NCBI GenBank assembly: GCA_017501465.1
Contig: JAFVWY010000010.1
Coordinates: 1-64,000 of the forward strand
From: Bacilli bacterium
GTDB lineage: Bacteria; Bacillota_I; Bacilli_A; ML615J-28; CAG-313
Direction of reading: 5' to 3'
Length of the DNA stretch: 64,000 nt
Shown in pieces: positions 51,281 to 60,852 of the stretch. How positions within the stretch are numbered: the first letter of the stretch is position 1; the number at the start of each line of letters is the position of its first letter. The position numbers and the translations under genes were made by a program. The notes under the pieces were generated by a model. The model saw only the letters and a list, made by a program, of their open reading frames with translations. It did no database searches and had not been told where the DNA came from.

Positions 51281-54001
51281 ATGAAAAGCTTACTTAAAAA
51301 GATGTCTTTAGTTGCTTTATTACTTGTAGCTGTTGTTGTAGCTGCTGGTTGTGGTGACAAAAAGGCAAAATATACTGTTACTTATTATAGCATTAGTAAT
51401 CCTACTCAAGCTATTGGTCAAGAACAAGTTGTTGAAGGTAAAGAACCATCAGGACAAGTTTCTGGCTATTTCTTAGAAGGTGGATTATTTACAGATGCTG
51501 CTGGTACAGCTGCATTTAGTGGTGTTGTTGAAGGAAATGTTTCACTATATGGTAATTTCGTTAAAGATTCATTTACTTACCAAGGTTCATTCTCTTTAAG
51601 CCCTGCTACATTCAATCCATTACAATACAGATCAACTACTGATGCTGTTCCTCTAGATTATACAACTCTAGGTTTCTATGGATTCACTTATAATGCTGAT
51701 CAAACTGGTTTCGAATTAGCTCCAGTTATGGCTGCTGCTGATCCAGTTGACGTTACTGCTTTATACGCTGTTGATAATAAATATGGTATTGAAGGTAAAA
51801 CTAGTGGTTATGCATTCCGTATCGCTTTAAATAGAAGCGCTACTTGGGAAAATGGCGAACCTATCACTTCTGAAGACTATATTTATACTATGAAAGAATT
51901 ATTAGATCCTAAGATGGGTAACTATCGTGCTGCTAACTATTACAATGCTTCAACTAATATCGCTAACGCTAAAGGTTACTTCTATAGCGGACAAAAAGGT
52001 ATTGGCGAAGCTGAAATGACTTACTCTGTATTTGAAGAAGCTATCTATGATAAACTTATCTTTAGATGGGATTTAGAAGCTACTAACAAATTCATTAAAG
52101 GTTGGATTTGCGGTAATGGTTATGATGCATATGTTAAACAAGGTGCATTCGGTCCTGCTGGTGAAATTCTTCCATTATTAGTAAATGGTTTAGGTGCTTC
52201 ATTCTCATTCGATGATGCTGCTGTTAAAGCTTTAGATGGTAAAACATTAGCTGAAATCGTTGCTGATCCTGCTTCTAAAACTATTGTTGATGAATTATTT
52301 GCATTCTGGTGTACAGAACCAAATGAAGAATTAAACTTCTTCGAAGCTGAATACAGCATGCCTGAAGTTTCATTTGATCAAGTTGGTTTAATCGCTGTTG
52401 ATGATTACACAATTGATATCGTTTATGATAACGAATTAGCTGGTTTCTATATCAAATATAGTATTGGTTTACCTCTTGTTAATCAAGGTTTATATTCTAA
52501 ATTAAAAGTTCAAGATGAAAATGGTGTTTGGTCTACAACTTATGGTTCAAGCGTTGAAACTTATATGGGTTATGGTCCATACAAGATGACTCAATATATC
52601 GTTGACCAATTAATGGTATTCGAAAGAAATGAAAACTGGTTTGGTTACCAAGCTGCTTTCGCTGATACTTATGGTTCATTCGTTGCTGAATTTGATGGTC
52701 AAGAACATCCACAATATCAAACTTCAAGAATTACTTTAAGATACGTTCCTGAAATCGCTACTAGAGAACAAATGTTCTTAAAAGGTGAATTAGATGCATT
52801 TGGTATGACTACTGAATATTTCCAAAAATATAAATCAAGTGTTAGATTATACAATGCAACTGGTGCTTCTACATACTATGGAATTATCTTATCAGATTAC
52901 GATTCATTAGTAGCTCGTGAAGCTGTTCTTAACGGTGTTGAATATACTCCTGATTATAAAGGTGCTGATAAACAATACAATAAAACTATCTTAACTGTTA
53001 CTGAATTCCGTCAAGCATTAACATATGCTATTGATAGAAATAAAGTTGTTGCTAACTTATATCCAGGTGGATCACCTGCTACAAGTTTATATTCTAACTT
53101 AATCATTGCTGACCCAGATAAAGGTTTATCATTCAACTCATTCAATGAAACTAAAGAAGCTATCTGTGAATTCTGGGGCGTTAAATATGGTGAAGGTGAA
53201 GACTTTGCTACATTAGATGAAGCTTATGCAGCTATTACTGGTTATGACTTAGCTTCTGCTAAGAAGTTAGTTGACGTTGCTGTTGATAAAGCTATTGAAC
53301 AAGGTTTAATGGGTCCAAACACAATCGTTAGATTAGACTACTGTGGTTCTACAGACTCTGAAACTGAAAAGAAATGGTACAATACATTCAATGAATGTTT
53401 CGTAGAATTATTCAAAGGCACTAAATTAGAAGGTAAATTCATCTATGATTACAATACTAACTTAGGTTCTGACTTTGGTGGTGCTATCCAATCTGGTCTT
53501 GCTGATACAGCTTGGGGCTTCGGTTGGTCAGGCGGCGAATTAGATCCATATGATCTATTCCAAGTTTACGTTGACGCAGCTGTTAATGATGATCCATATC
53601 AATATGACAAATGGATTAATCGTAACACTAAAGATTACGAAGTAACTGTTAACCTAGATTTAGGTGAAGGTGCTCAAGATTACACTTATACAGTATTCGA
53701 ATGGTATCAAATCTTAAATGGTACTCATGATGAACATAACTTCAAATACTTAAAAGTTGACAATGCTATCCGTGCTAAAGTATTAGCAGCTTGTGAATTA
53801 AGAGTATTACAAGATTACACTCATGTTCCTCTAATGAACCAAGGTTCAGTTCAATTATTATCTTACAAGTGTAACTATGGTAAAGAAACTTATATGTTCG
53901 GTATGGGCTTCGGTGGCTTACGTTATATCACTTATAACTACAGTGATGCTGAATGGGCTGCTTATGTTAAAGCTCAACCAAATGGTACTTTAAGTTACTA
54001 A
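51281..54001 (+). CDS. oppA: Oligopeptide ABC transporter substrate-binding lipoprotein
   Basis: 906 aa, much larger than usual OppA (near 540). The lipobox AAGC ends the signal. Residues 28-95 resemble an InlB-type beta-grasp repeat (GLFTDAAGTAAFSG ... VSLYGNF), then the SBP_bac_5 domain (FSLSPATFNPLQYRSTTDA, WENGEPITSEDYIYTMKELLDP, TVTEFRQALTYAIDRNKV, GFGWSGGELDPYD). It captures oligopeptides outside the cell for OppBCDF. Codon choice is biased (TTC, AAC, GCT), typical of high expression. Perfect promoter, cre-like sites and AAAAGGAG upstream. Confidence 0.92.
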   Translation: MKSLLKKMSLVALLLVAVVVAAGCGDKKAKYTVTYYSISNPTQAIGQEQVVEGKEPSGQVSGYFLEGGLFTDAAGTAAFSGVVEGNVSLYGNFVKDSFTYQGSFSLSPATFNPLQYRSTTDAVPLDYTTLGFYGFTYNADQTGFELAPVMAAADPVDVTALYAVDNKYGIEGKTSGYAFRIALNRSATWENGEPITSEDYIYTMKELLDPKMGNYRAANYYNASTNIANAKGYFYSGQKGIGEAEMTYSVFEEAIYDKLIFRWDLEATNKFIKGWICGNGYDAYVKQGAFGPAGEILPLLVNGLGASFSFDDAAVKALDGKTLAEIVADPASKTIVDELFAFWCTEPNEELNFFEAEYSMPEVSFDQVGLIAVDDYTIDIVYDNELAGFYIKYSIGLPLVNQGLYSKLKVQDENGVWSTTYGSSVETYMGYGPYKMTQYIVDQLMVFERNENWFGYQAAFADTYGSFVAEFDGQEHPQYQTSRITLRYVPEIATREQMFLKGELDAFGMTTEYFQKYKSSVRLYNATGASTYYGIILSDYDSLVAREAVLNGVEYTPDYKGADKQYNKTILTVTEFRQALTYAIDRNKVVANLYPGGSPATSLYSNLIIADPDKGLSFNSFNETKEAICEFWGVKYGEGEDFATLDEAYAAITGYDLASAKKLVDVAVDKAIEQGLMGPNTIVRLDYCGSTDSETEKKWYNTFNECFVELFKGTKLEGKFIYDYNTNLGSDFGGAIQSGLADTAWGFGWSGGELDPYDLFQVYVDAAVNDDPYQYDKWINRNTKDYEVTVNLDLGEGAQDYTYTVFEWYQILNGTHDEHNFKYLKVDNAIRAKVLAACELRVLQDYTHVPLMNQGSVQLLSYKCNYGKETYMFGMGFGGLRYITYNYSDAEWAAYVKAQPNGTLSY

Positions 54002-54043
54002 TTTGAAGAATTAATTTTTAAAAAATTAATTAAAAAAGTTTAC

Positions 54044-54090
54044 TAATCAGTAAAAAACAGGGGGGTTAAACCCCCCTGTTGTACTGATTA
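54044..54090 (+). other. GC-rich stem-loop in the oppA-oppB gap
   Basis: The inner stem ACAGGGGGGT/ACCCCCCTGT (54057-54066/54070-54079) with a TAA loop is perfect, with an outer stem TAATCAGTA/TACTGATTA. It is not followed by a T run, so it is a weak terminator at best. It is probably a 3-prime stabiliser or attenuator giving more oppA than oppB-F mRNA. Confidence 0.8.
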
Positions 54091-54135
54091 TTTATAAGAA
54101 GTTATTAAGAGAAATTTTGATAATTTCTTATAAAT
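54090..54135 (+). other. Second stem-loop in the oppA-oppB gap
   Basis: ATTTATAAGAA (54090-54100) pairs perfectly with TTCTTATAAAT (54125-54135); inner TTAT/ATAA can extend it. It shares its first base with the GC-rich hairpin, so the two are nearly stacked. With it, the 185-nt gap between oppA and oppB is largely filled by structure. Confidence 0.65.
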
Positions 54136-54186
54136 ATTTATAAAAACATAAATATTTGAATATTAAATGAAATGGAGAAATCTTTT

Positions 54187-55152
54187 ATGTACATGTTTAA
54201 GTATATTTTAAAAAGAATTGGTTTAATGTTACTTACATTCTTCGTTATCATGACAATGTGTTTCGTACTTGTTAAACTATTACCGGTAGTAGACGTAAAA
54301 GTTTTTGGACAAGATGCTAACATCATCAAAATGAGACGTGAAGCATTAGGTTATGGTAAACCAATTATGGAACAGTATTTTATTTTCTTAAAGTCTGTTA
54401 TAGTTCACGGCAACTGGGGTGTTGGTGAACAAATGTATACAGGTTCAGAAGTTATTGATATTTTCAGACAAAAACTTCCTGCTACTATCTTAGTTAATGT
54501 ATACTCTATGATTCTTTCAGTGCCAGTAGGCTTATTATTTGGTATCTACGCAGCACTTAAGAAAAATAAGTGGCAAGATCACTTTATTTCAACATCTGTA
54601 ATGATTTTCGTAAGTGTACCTAGTTACGTTTATGCATTCTTAATTCAATATTTATTATGCTTTAAATTAGGTTGGTTTGATTTCATTATGGCGCCATGTG
54701 AAACTTTAAGTGACTATTTAAGTTGGACTACATTCTTATCTTTAATTCCTGCAATTTTGTCACTATCATTTGGTACTATTGCTGGTTTCACACGTTATAC
54801 TCGTGCTGAGTTAACAGAAGTATTAACAAGTGATTTTATGTTACTTGCAAGAACTAAAGGTTTAACTAAATCACAAGCTACTGTTCGACATGCATTACGT
54901 AATGCCATGGTTCCAATTTTCCCAATGATTATTGGTCAATTCGTTGGTATCTTATCAGGTTCATTAATTATTGAAAGTATTTTCAGTATTCCTGGTGTAG
55001 GTGGTCTTTACGTACAATCAATTAACTTAAAAGACTATAACTTCTTCATGTTATTATCTGCATTCTATACATTCATCGGTTTAGCAGCTAATATCATTGT
55101 TGACATTAGTTATGGTATTATCGATCCAAGAATTAGAATGGGGGCTAGATAA
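54187..55152 (+). CDS. oppB: Oligopeptide ABC transporter permease OppB
   Basis: About 321 aa, six membrane segments. The FKYILKRIGLMLLTFFVIMTM start and the EAA loop RTKGLTKSQATVRHALRNAM are typical. It forms half of the channel with OppC. ATG 54172 lies before the GGAGA site; ATG 54187 is 8 nt after it and is preferred. It begins a four-gene run of close or overlapping genes to oppF. Confidence 0.9.
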   Translation: MYMFKYILKRIGLMLLTFFVIMTMCFVLVKLLPVVDVKVFGQDANIIKMRREALGYGKPIMEQYFIFLKSVIVHGNWGVGEQMYTGSEVIDIFRQKLPATILVNVYSMILSVPVGLLFGIYAALKKNKWQDHFISTSVMIFVSVPSYVYAFLIQYLLCFKLGWFDFIMAPCETLSDYLSWTTFLSLIPAILSLSFGTIAGFTRYTRAELTEVLTSDFMLLARTKGLTKSQATVRHALRNAMVPIFPMIIGQFVGILSGSLIIESIFSIPGVGGLYVQSINLKDYNFFMLLSAFYTFIGLAANIIVDISYGIIDPRIRMGAR

Positions 55153-55153
55153 T

Positions 55154-56788
55154 ATGAATCAAACTCAATTTCAAGCTTATCAAAATATCCCACAAGAAAA
55201 ATTCACAATCGTTGCAACTCAAGATATCCATGATTTAAAACTTGACACTAAACCAGTAGGATATATGAAAGATGCTTTCAGAAGATTCTGTAAAAATAAA
55301 GCTTCTGTTACTGCAGCTATCATCATTATCTTCTTACTATTATTTGCGGTAGTAGGTCCTTTCATTTCAAAATATGAAACTACTTTCGTAGATCAAAATG
55401 TTCAATATTTATTACCTAAGTCAAAAAATTTACAATTCTTAGGTTGGAATGGTTATTCTAAAAAGACAATTTCTAAAGCCGATTATATTGAATATCGTGC
55501 TATTGAACAAGAATTAGGTGTTGAAGTAATTAGTAAAGTGTATGATGAATATACTACTGAAACTAAAATGGGGAAATTAGTTTATTATAACACTTACTAT
55601 GAATGTAAAGTAAATAGTTATACAGCAACTATTATGAAGGAAGTTCAATTAACAAAAGAAGCATATGTTGCTTTACAAAATTATCAAGATGAAAATGATG
55701 TTCAAGTTATTTATCCAATTACTAGAATGATTTATTTTAAAACTGATGAAAGTGTAAGAGCAGATAATGCTAACAAAGATGCTAATGGTAAATTCTATTC
55801 TCAAAGTATTTATAAAGATAATGCTAATATTTGGTATAGAATTCAAGGCTCAGGTAACAATAAAGGTATTCCTGCTGGATATACTAACAAGAATACATAT
55901 GATGAAATCAAATTAACTCACGACTATGTTACTTCATCTTTAGTATCAACTAGTGATGATTACACAAGTAAAATGCGTGTTTCTTTTGAAGAAAATAATG
56001 AATTTAAATACGCTAAGAAAGTAAGTGGCGGTAACTATTTAGTTCGTGTTAATTATAATGAGTATTTCGAATATTTACATGGTCATGAACCACTATTCTT
56101 ATTCGGTGCTGACCAATACGGAAAAGATATTTTCGTTAATTTAGCTGCCGGTGCAAGATTTAGTTTAATTTTCGCATTATGTATTTCAGCTATTAACTTA
56201 ATTATTGGCGCTATCTATGGTGCTATTGAAGGTTACTATGGTGGTGCCGCCGATATGATTATGGAACGTATTACTGATATTTTAGGTGGTGTTCCATTCA
56301 TGATTGTTGTTACTTTATTTAAATTACATATTATGGATAAAGTAGGTACAGTTACTACAATGATATTTGCCTTTGTCTTAACTGGATGGATAGGCATGGC
56401 GTCTACTACACGTATGCAATTCTATCGTTATAAGAACCAAGAATATGTTTTAGCTGCTAGAACATTAGGTGCTAAAGACAGAAGAATTATGTTTAAACAT
56501 ATTTTCCCTAATGCTTTAGGTACTTTAATTACTAGTTGCGTACTTGTAATTCCTGGTGTAATTTTCTCAGAATCTAGTTTAAGTTACTTAGGTATCGTTA
56601 ACTTAGGTGTTGGTGGATCAACTTCAGTTGGTACATTAATGGCTAATGGTAGAGGTTCAATTTCTACATACCCACACGTTATCTTATTCCCAGCAGTATT
56701 TATTGCATTATTAATGATAACATTCAATTTATTTGGTAACGGGTTACGTGATGCATTTAACCCTTCACTAAGAGGATCGGAGGAATAA
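55154..56788 (+). CDS. oppC: Oligopeptide ABC transporter permease OppC with large insertion
   Basis: About 545 aa against a usual 300. A cytosolic N terminus and first span (about 50-72) are followed by an insertion of roughly 230 residues on the outside (Tyr/Asn/Lys-rich), and then the normal permease core (FLFGADQYGKDIF, AARTLGAKDRRIMFKHIFPN EAA loop, SYLGIVNLGVGG). The insert could contact the large OppA. The start is the ATG at 55154, 1 nt after oppB; the frame upstream overlaps oppB and is not used. Confidence 0.9.
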   Translation: MNQTQFQAYQNIPQEKFTIVATQDIHDLKLDTKPVGYMKDAFRRFCKNKASVTAAIIIIFLLLFAVVGPFISKYETTFVDQNVQYLLPKSKNLQFLGWNGYSKKTISKADYIEYRAIEQELGVEVISKVYDEYTTETKMGKLVYYNTYYECKVNSYTATIMKEVQLTKEAYVALQNYQDENDVQVIYPITRMIYFKTDESVRADNANKDANGKFYSQSIYKDNANIWYRIQGSGNNKGIPAGYTNKNTYDEIKLTHDYVTSSLVSTSDDYTSKMRVSFEENNEFKYAKKVSGGNYLVRVNYNEYFEYLHGHEPLFLFGADQYGKDIFVNLAAGARFSLIFALCISAINLIIGAIYGAIEGYYGGAADMIMERITDILGGVPFMIVVTLFKLHIMDKVGTVTTMIFAFVLTGWIGMASTTRMQFYRYKNQEYVLAARTLGAKDRRIMFKHIFPNALGTLITSCVLVIPGVIFSESSLSYLGIVNLGVGGSTSVGTLMANGRGSISTYPHVILFPAVFIALLMITFNLFGNGLRDAFNPSLRGSEE

Positions 56789-56789
56789 T

Positions 56790-58955
56790 ATGGAAAAGAA
56801 ATTAGAAGTTAATAATTTAAAGATTTCATTCCGTACTCCAGCTGGTAAAGTACAAGCAGTTAGAAATATTAGTTTTGATCTTTATAAAGGTGAAACACTT
56901 GCTATCGTTGGTGAATCTGGTTCAGGTAAATCAGTTACTAATAAAGCTATTATCGGTATCTCATCTGGTAATGCTATTGTAGAAAGTGGAGAAATCATTT
57001 ACGATGGTCAAGATTTATTAAAAATTACAGAAGAAGATTTCCATAAAATCCGTGGTGATAAAATTGCCATGATATTCCAAGATCCAATGTCAAGTTTAAA
57101 TCCAATTATGCGTGTTGGTAAACAACTTACAGAAGCAATGATCTTAAAAAATAAAGCTAGTAAGAAAAATGCTAGAAGAGATTTTAATGCTAAATTAAAA
57201 TTACTTAATGAAAATATGAACGCTATTGCAGCTGATGAAAATGCAATTAAAGATAATAATGACAAGTGTTCAACATTCGATAAGTTCTGTATTAATAGTA
57301 CAAAATTAGAAGAAGTATACAATAATATCTTAGCAACTGCTCAAGAATTACTTGAATATTTAGAACATATTTTATTCTTAAATTCTAAACAACAAATTAT
57401 TAATAGTGATAAAGTTTATTCAAAAATCTATAGTGATTTAAATGTTATTATACATCCATCATTTATTAAAGAAGATAATCGTTTAAATGAAGTATATAGT
57501 TTAATTGAGGCTGCTAAACAATTTGCAAGTAAAAATGCAGCTGAATTACAAGATGTTGAAGTTCACTGTATTCAAACAGTTGTTGATTTAATTAAAGAAG
57601 CATTACAAAAAGAACAAGTTAATTATTTCACTTTAGGTTATTATACAATGTATGAAGGTGAAGAAGGTGTCTTTGATATCCCTTCTGAAGAATTAAATGT
57701 GAAAACAAGAAAATACTTAGATGATAATTTCATGTTAGATTTTATTGAAAGAGGATCTTATGCCCTTCAACATAGTCATAACGTATCTATTGAAAAGAAA
57801 CAGGCTATTATTCCATTATTAAATGAAGCTTTAGAAATTTTCAAAAATGCAAATTTTACTAAACAAACTGTAAAAGATATTTTAAATCCGATTTATAAAC
57901 AAGTTGTTGATGCTATTGACGGTTTAGAAGTTATCAAAAATAGTGTTGAATATACATTTGTTTCAAGTATGACAAACGTATTAAATAAATATTTCTTTGG
58001 TATCAAGAATAATCCTAAAGAAATGGCACGTTATGAAAAACAAAATAATAAACGTGAAAAATTAATTGCAAGTGGTAAACAAGTTGATTGGAAAGTTGTT
58101 CCTCCATCAATCATTGATTTACAATTAATTGCAAATGACATTTGTATCGTTATTGAAAAATTAAGAAATAACTATATTGAACAAATTAATAATTCTATTA
58201 ATTTTGATAAAAATGCTAAGATGGTTGCTTTAATTGATTTCTTTAAAGAAAAAGCATCTCAAGTAGTTTATACTGTTACACGTAGAGTAGCTAAACTAAA
58301 AGCATTAAAGTTATTAGAAGAAGTTGGTATCCCAGAACCTGCTATTAGATATCGTCAATATCCATTTGAATTCTCAGGTGGTATGAGACAACGTATTGTT
58401 ATTGCAATTGCTTTAGCTGCTAACCCAGATATCTTAATTTGTGATGAACCTACAACTGCACTTGACGTTACTATTCAATCACAAATTCTAGAATTAATTA
58501 ATAAATTAAAAGCAGAAAGAAATTTATCAGTTATCTTTATCACTCATGACTTAGGTGTAGTTGCTAATATGGCTGATAGAATTGCTGTTATGTATGCTGG
58601 TAAGATTGTTGAATATGGAACTGCTGATGATGTATTCTATGATCCTCGTCATCCATACACTTGGGCACTTTTAAGTTCAATGCCTGACTTAGATACAGCT
58701 GAAAAATTAGAAGCTATTCCAGGTACTCCACCAAACATGATCTTCCCTCCAAAAGGAGATGCGTTTGCTGCACGTAATAGATATGCTTTACAAATAGACT
58801 TTGAGGAAGAACCTCCACTATTTGAAGTAACTCCTGGTCACTTAGCTGCAACTTGGTTATTACACCCAAGTGCTCCAAAAGTAGAAGCTCCTAGAATTGT
58901 AACAGAACGTATCGCAAAAATGAAGAAGAGAATGGAGGAAGAAGAAAATGAATAA
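56790..58955 (+). CDS. oppD: Oligopeptide ABC transporter ATPase OppD with large insertion
   Basis: 721 aa, about twice the usual length. Walker A GESGSGKS (41-48) and Q-loop IFQDPMSSLNP (95-105) are followed by an inserted, mainly helical block of about 370 residues. Then come FSGGMRQR (signature, near 528), Walker B ILICDEPTTALD and the H-loop THD. The C-terminal OppD/F oligomerisation part with HPYTWALLSSMPD is present, but the usual Cys cluster there is absent. The insertion sits inside the helical subdomain, where the ATPase meets the permeases. Confidence 0.92.
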   Translation: MEKKLEVNNLKISFRTPAGKVQAVRNISFDLYKGETLAIVGESGSGKSVTNKAIIGISSGNAIVESGEIIYDGQDLLKITEEDFHKIRGDKIAMIFQDPMSSLNPIMRVGKQLTEAMILKNKASKKNARRDFNAKLKLLNENMNAIAADENAIKDNNDKCSTFDKFCINSTKLEEVYNNILATAQELLEYLEHILFLNSKQQIINSDKVYSKIYSDLNVIIHPSFIKEDNRLNEVYSLIEAAKQFASKNAAELQDVEVHCIQTVVDLIKEALQKEQVNYFTLGYYTMYEGEEGVFDIPSEELNVKTRKYLDDNFMLDFIERGSYALQHSHNVSIEKKQAIIPLLNEALEIFKNANFTKQTVKDILNPIYKQVVDAIDGLEVIKNSVEYTFVSSMTNVLNKYFFGIKNNPKEMARYEKQNNKREKLIASGKQVDWKVVPPSIIDLQLIANDICIVIEKLRNNYIEQINNSINFDKNAKMVALIDFFKEKASQVVYTVTRRVAKLKALKLLEEVGIPEPAIRYRQYPFEFSGGMRQRIVIAIALAANPDILICDEPTTALDVTIQSQILELINKLKAERNLSVIFITHDLGVVANMADRIAVMYAGKIVEYGTADDVFYDPRHPYTWALLSSMPDLDTAEKLEAIPGTPPNMIFPPKGDAFAARNRYALQIDFEEEPPLFEVTPGHLAATWLLHPSAPKVEAPRIVTERIAKMKKRMEEEENE

Positions 58956-60198
58956 TAATCAAACTCCTACTCAAAGAGAAGTAATTTTAAAAGTTGATCA
59001 TTTAGAACAATTCTTTAAAATGGGTCCTAGATCATTAAAGGCTGTTAATGATGTTAACTTTGAAATTTACAAAGGTGAAGTATTCGGTTTAGTTGGTGAA
59101 TCTGGATGTGGTAAAACAACAACAGGACGTTCAATTATTCGTTTATATAATATTACTGGTGGTTCTGTATACTTTAAAGGTACTAGAATTGGTGCTGGTG
59201 TTAGAAGATATAAAGAAAGAATTAATGTTTTAAAACAACAATTAAACAATGAAATATTAGAAGCCAAAGCACAAAATGCAGATGCTGATTTAGATGAAAT
59301 TAAAGCAAAATATGCAGAATTAATTCAAGAACAAAAAAGAGAAATTAAAAGTGCTAAATTTGATCAAAAACATTGTGATAGAGAGTATTCAAAAGCTCAA
59401 GTTGCAAAAGTTGATGATTTATATATTCCAAGATTAGAAGAATTACCTGATGGTTCTGAAGAAAAAGCAGTATTAGTTGCTGAATATAAAGAAGCTCGTC
59501 GTTTAGCTAAAAAGGATACTATTACTAGTAAAATTCAAATGATCTTCCAAGATCCGATTGCTTCATTAAATCCTCGTATGACTGTAAGAGAAATTATTGC
59601 TGAAGGTTTAATTATTAGAGGTATTAAAGATAAGAAGATTATTGATAAAGAAGTTTATCGTGTTCTTGAAATGGTTGGCTTAGTTCCAGAACATGCTGGT
59701 CGTTATCCTCATGAATTCTCAGGAGGTCAAAGACAACGTATTGGTATTGCTCGTGCTATTGTTTTAAATCCTGAATTTATTATTGCCGATGAACCTATTT
59801 CAGCACTTGACGTTTCTATTCAAGCTCAAGTTATTAACTTATTAAATGAAATTAGAGAACGTTTAGGATTAACTATTCTATTTATCGCACATGACTTATC
59901 AGTTGTTAAATATTTCTCAGATCGTATTGCGGTAATGTATTATGGTAAAATTGTAGAATTATCTACATCTGATCAAATATTTGCTCATCCATTACATCCA
60001 TATACAAAATCTTTATTCTCTGCTATTCCTCTACCTGACCCTCGTTCAGAAAAGAAGAGAAAGAGAATTACTTATAATCCATTAGTTGCTCATGACTATA
60101 CTGTTGAAGGTCCAACAATGAGAGAAGTAGCTCCTGGACATTTTGTATACTGTAATGAAACTGAATATCAACAATATTTAGAAGAACTTAAAAAATAA
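58948..60198 (+). CDS. oppF: Oligopeptide ABC transporter ATPase OppF with insertion
   Basis: 416 aa. Walker A GESGCGKT (50-57); then, before the Q-loop IFQDPIASLNP (near 199), an insert of about 100 charged residues that looks like a helical hairpin. FSGGQRQR, Walker B FIIADEPISALD and AHDLSVVKYFSD complete the ATPase, and HPYTKSLFSAIPLPD marks the OppF tail. It overlaps oppD by 8 nt with GGAGGAAG upstream. It pairs with OppD to drive peptide import. Confidence 0.92.
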   Translation: MNNNQTPTQREVILKVDHLEQFFKMGPRSLKAVNDVNFEIYKGEVFGLVGESGCGKTTTGRSIIRLYNITGGSVYFKGTRIGAGVRRYKERINVLKQQLNNEILEAKAQNADADLDEIKAKYAELIQEQKREIKSAKFDQKHCDREYSKAQVAKVDDLYIPRLEELPDGSEEKAVLVAEYKEARRLAKKDTITSKIQMIFQDPIASLNPRMTVREIIAEGLIIRGIKDKKIIDKEVYRVLEMVGLVPEHAGRYPHEFSGGQRQRIGIARAIVLNPEFIIADEPISALDVSIQAQVINLLNEIRERLGLTILFIAHDLSVVKYFSDRIAVMYYGKIVELSTSDQIFAHPLHPYTKSLFSAIPLPDPRSEKKRKRITYNPLVAHDYTVEGPTMREVAPGHFVYCNETEYQQYLEELKK

Positions 60199-60201
60199 TA
60201 G

Positions 60202-60238
60202 AAAATCTAGTAGTTTGATATTCAACTACTAGATTTTT
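60202..60238 (+). terminator. Terminator of the opp operon
   Basis: 14-bp stem AAAATCTAGTAGTT/AACTACTAGATTTT, 8-nt loop, T run. Confidence 0.9.
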
Positions 60239-60255
60239 ATTTGAGGTATAAAAAT

Positions 60256-60753
60256 ATGAATGATAAAAAAATTGAAGAACCACAAGTAAATATAGAAGAC
60301 ATGTCACCTGAAGTGTTAGAAAGATATAACATTCCAGTTGCTACTCCAACAAAAGATTATACTAAAGTTCGTAAATATGGTATTTTAATCTTTATATTAA
60401 TATTATTTTCTTTTGCAGTTTTAGCAATCAAAAATACTTGGTATTTAGATGATACAAAAGATATCATTGGTGATATTTCTGATGCTTTTACGGTACCTGG
60501 TATTATGTTCATTGGTGCAGCAATTTTGGTAATATGTTCTAATGGTGGCGCTTTTGATATGATGGTCTATGGCGTTAAGTCTGCTTTAAGTACAATGTTT
60601 AAAAAAGATATTAAAGACCGTAAATATCAAAATTTTGGTGATTATCGTATCGCCAAAGCTCAAAATCCGGCCCCTTATAAACATTTATTAATTTGTGGTG
60701 CAGTATATTTTTTAATTGGAGTCATTTTTTTCGTGATTTATTCATGTATGTAA
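60256..60753 (+). CDS. DUF3899-like two-span membrane protein
   Basis: About 165 aa. An acidic N terminus (about 45 residues) precedes membrane segments near 45-63, 80-97 and 143-162. The stretch DAFTVPGIMFIGAAILVICSNGGAFDMMVYGVKSAL has the D.F...G......G.FD...YG pattern of DUF3899. The in-frame TTG at 60241 overlaps the TGAGGT site, so the ATG at 60256 is the start. Function unknown; it follows the opp terminator. Confidence 0.55.
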   Translation: MNDKKIEEPQVNIEDMSPEVLERYNIPVATPTKDYTKVRKYGILIFILILFSFAVLAIKNTWYLDDTKDIIGDISDAFTVPGIMFIGAAILVICSNGGAFDMMVYGVKSALSTMFKKDIKDRKYQNFGDYRIAKAQNPAPYKHLLICGAVYFLIGVIFFVIYSCM

Positions 60754-60760
60754 GAATAAA

Positions 60761-60794
60761 AAGGATATCTACAAGAATGTAGGTATCTTTTTTT
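60761..60794 (+). terminator. Terminator
   Basis: Stem AAGGATATCTAC/GTAGGTATCTTT with two G-T pairs, loop AAGAAT, T run. Confidence 0.8.
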
Positions 60795-60796
60795 AC

Positions 60797-60825
60797 TTGA
60801 AAAAAGTTACTTAATTTGATATAAT
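60797..60825 (+). promoter_or_regulatory. Promoter of the CDF gene
   Basis: TTGAAA - 17 bp - TATAAT within TGATATAAT. Confidence 0.78.
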
Positions 60826-60852
60826 GTTTTAGACAAAATAGAGAGGTATTTT

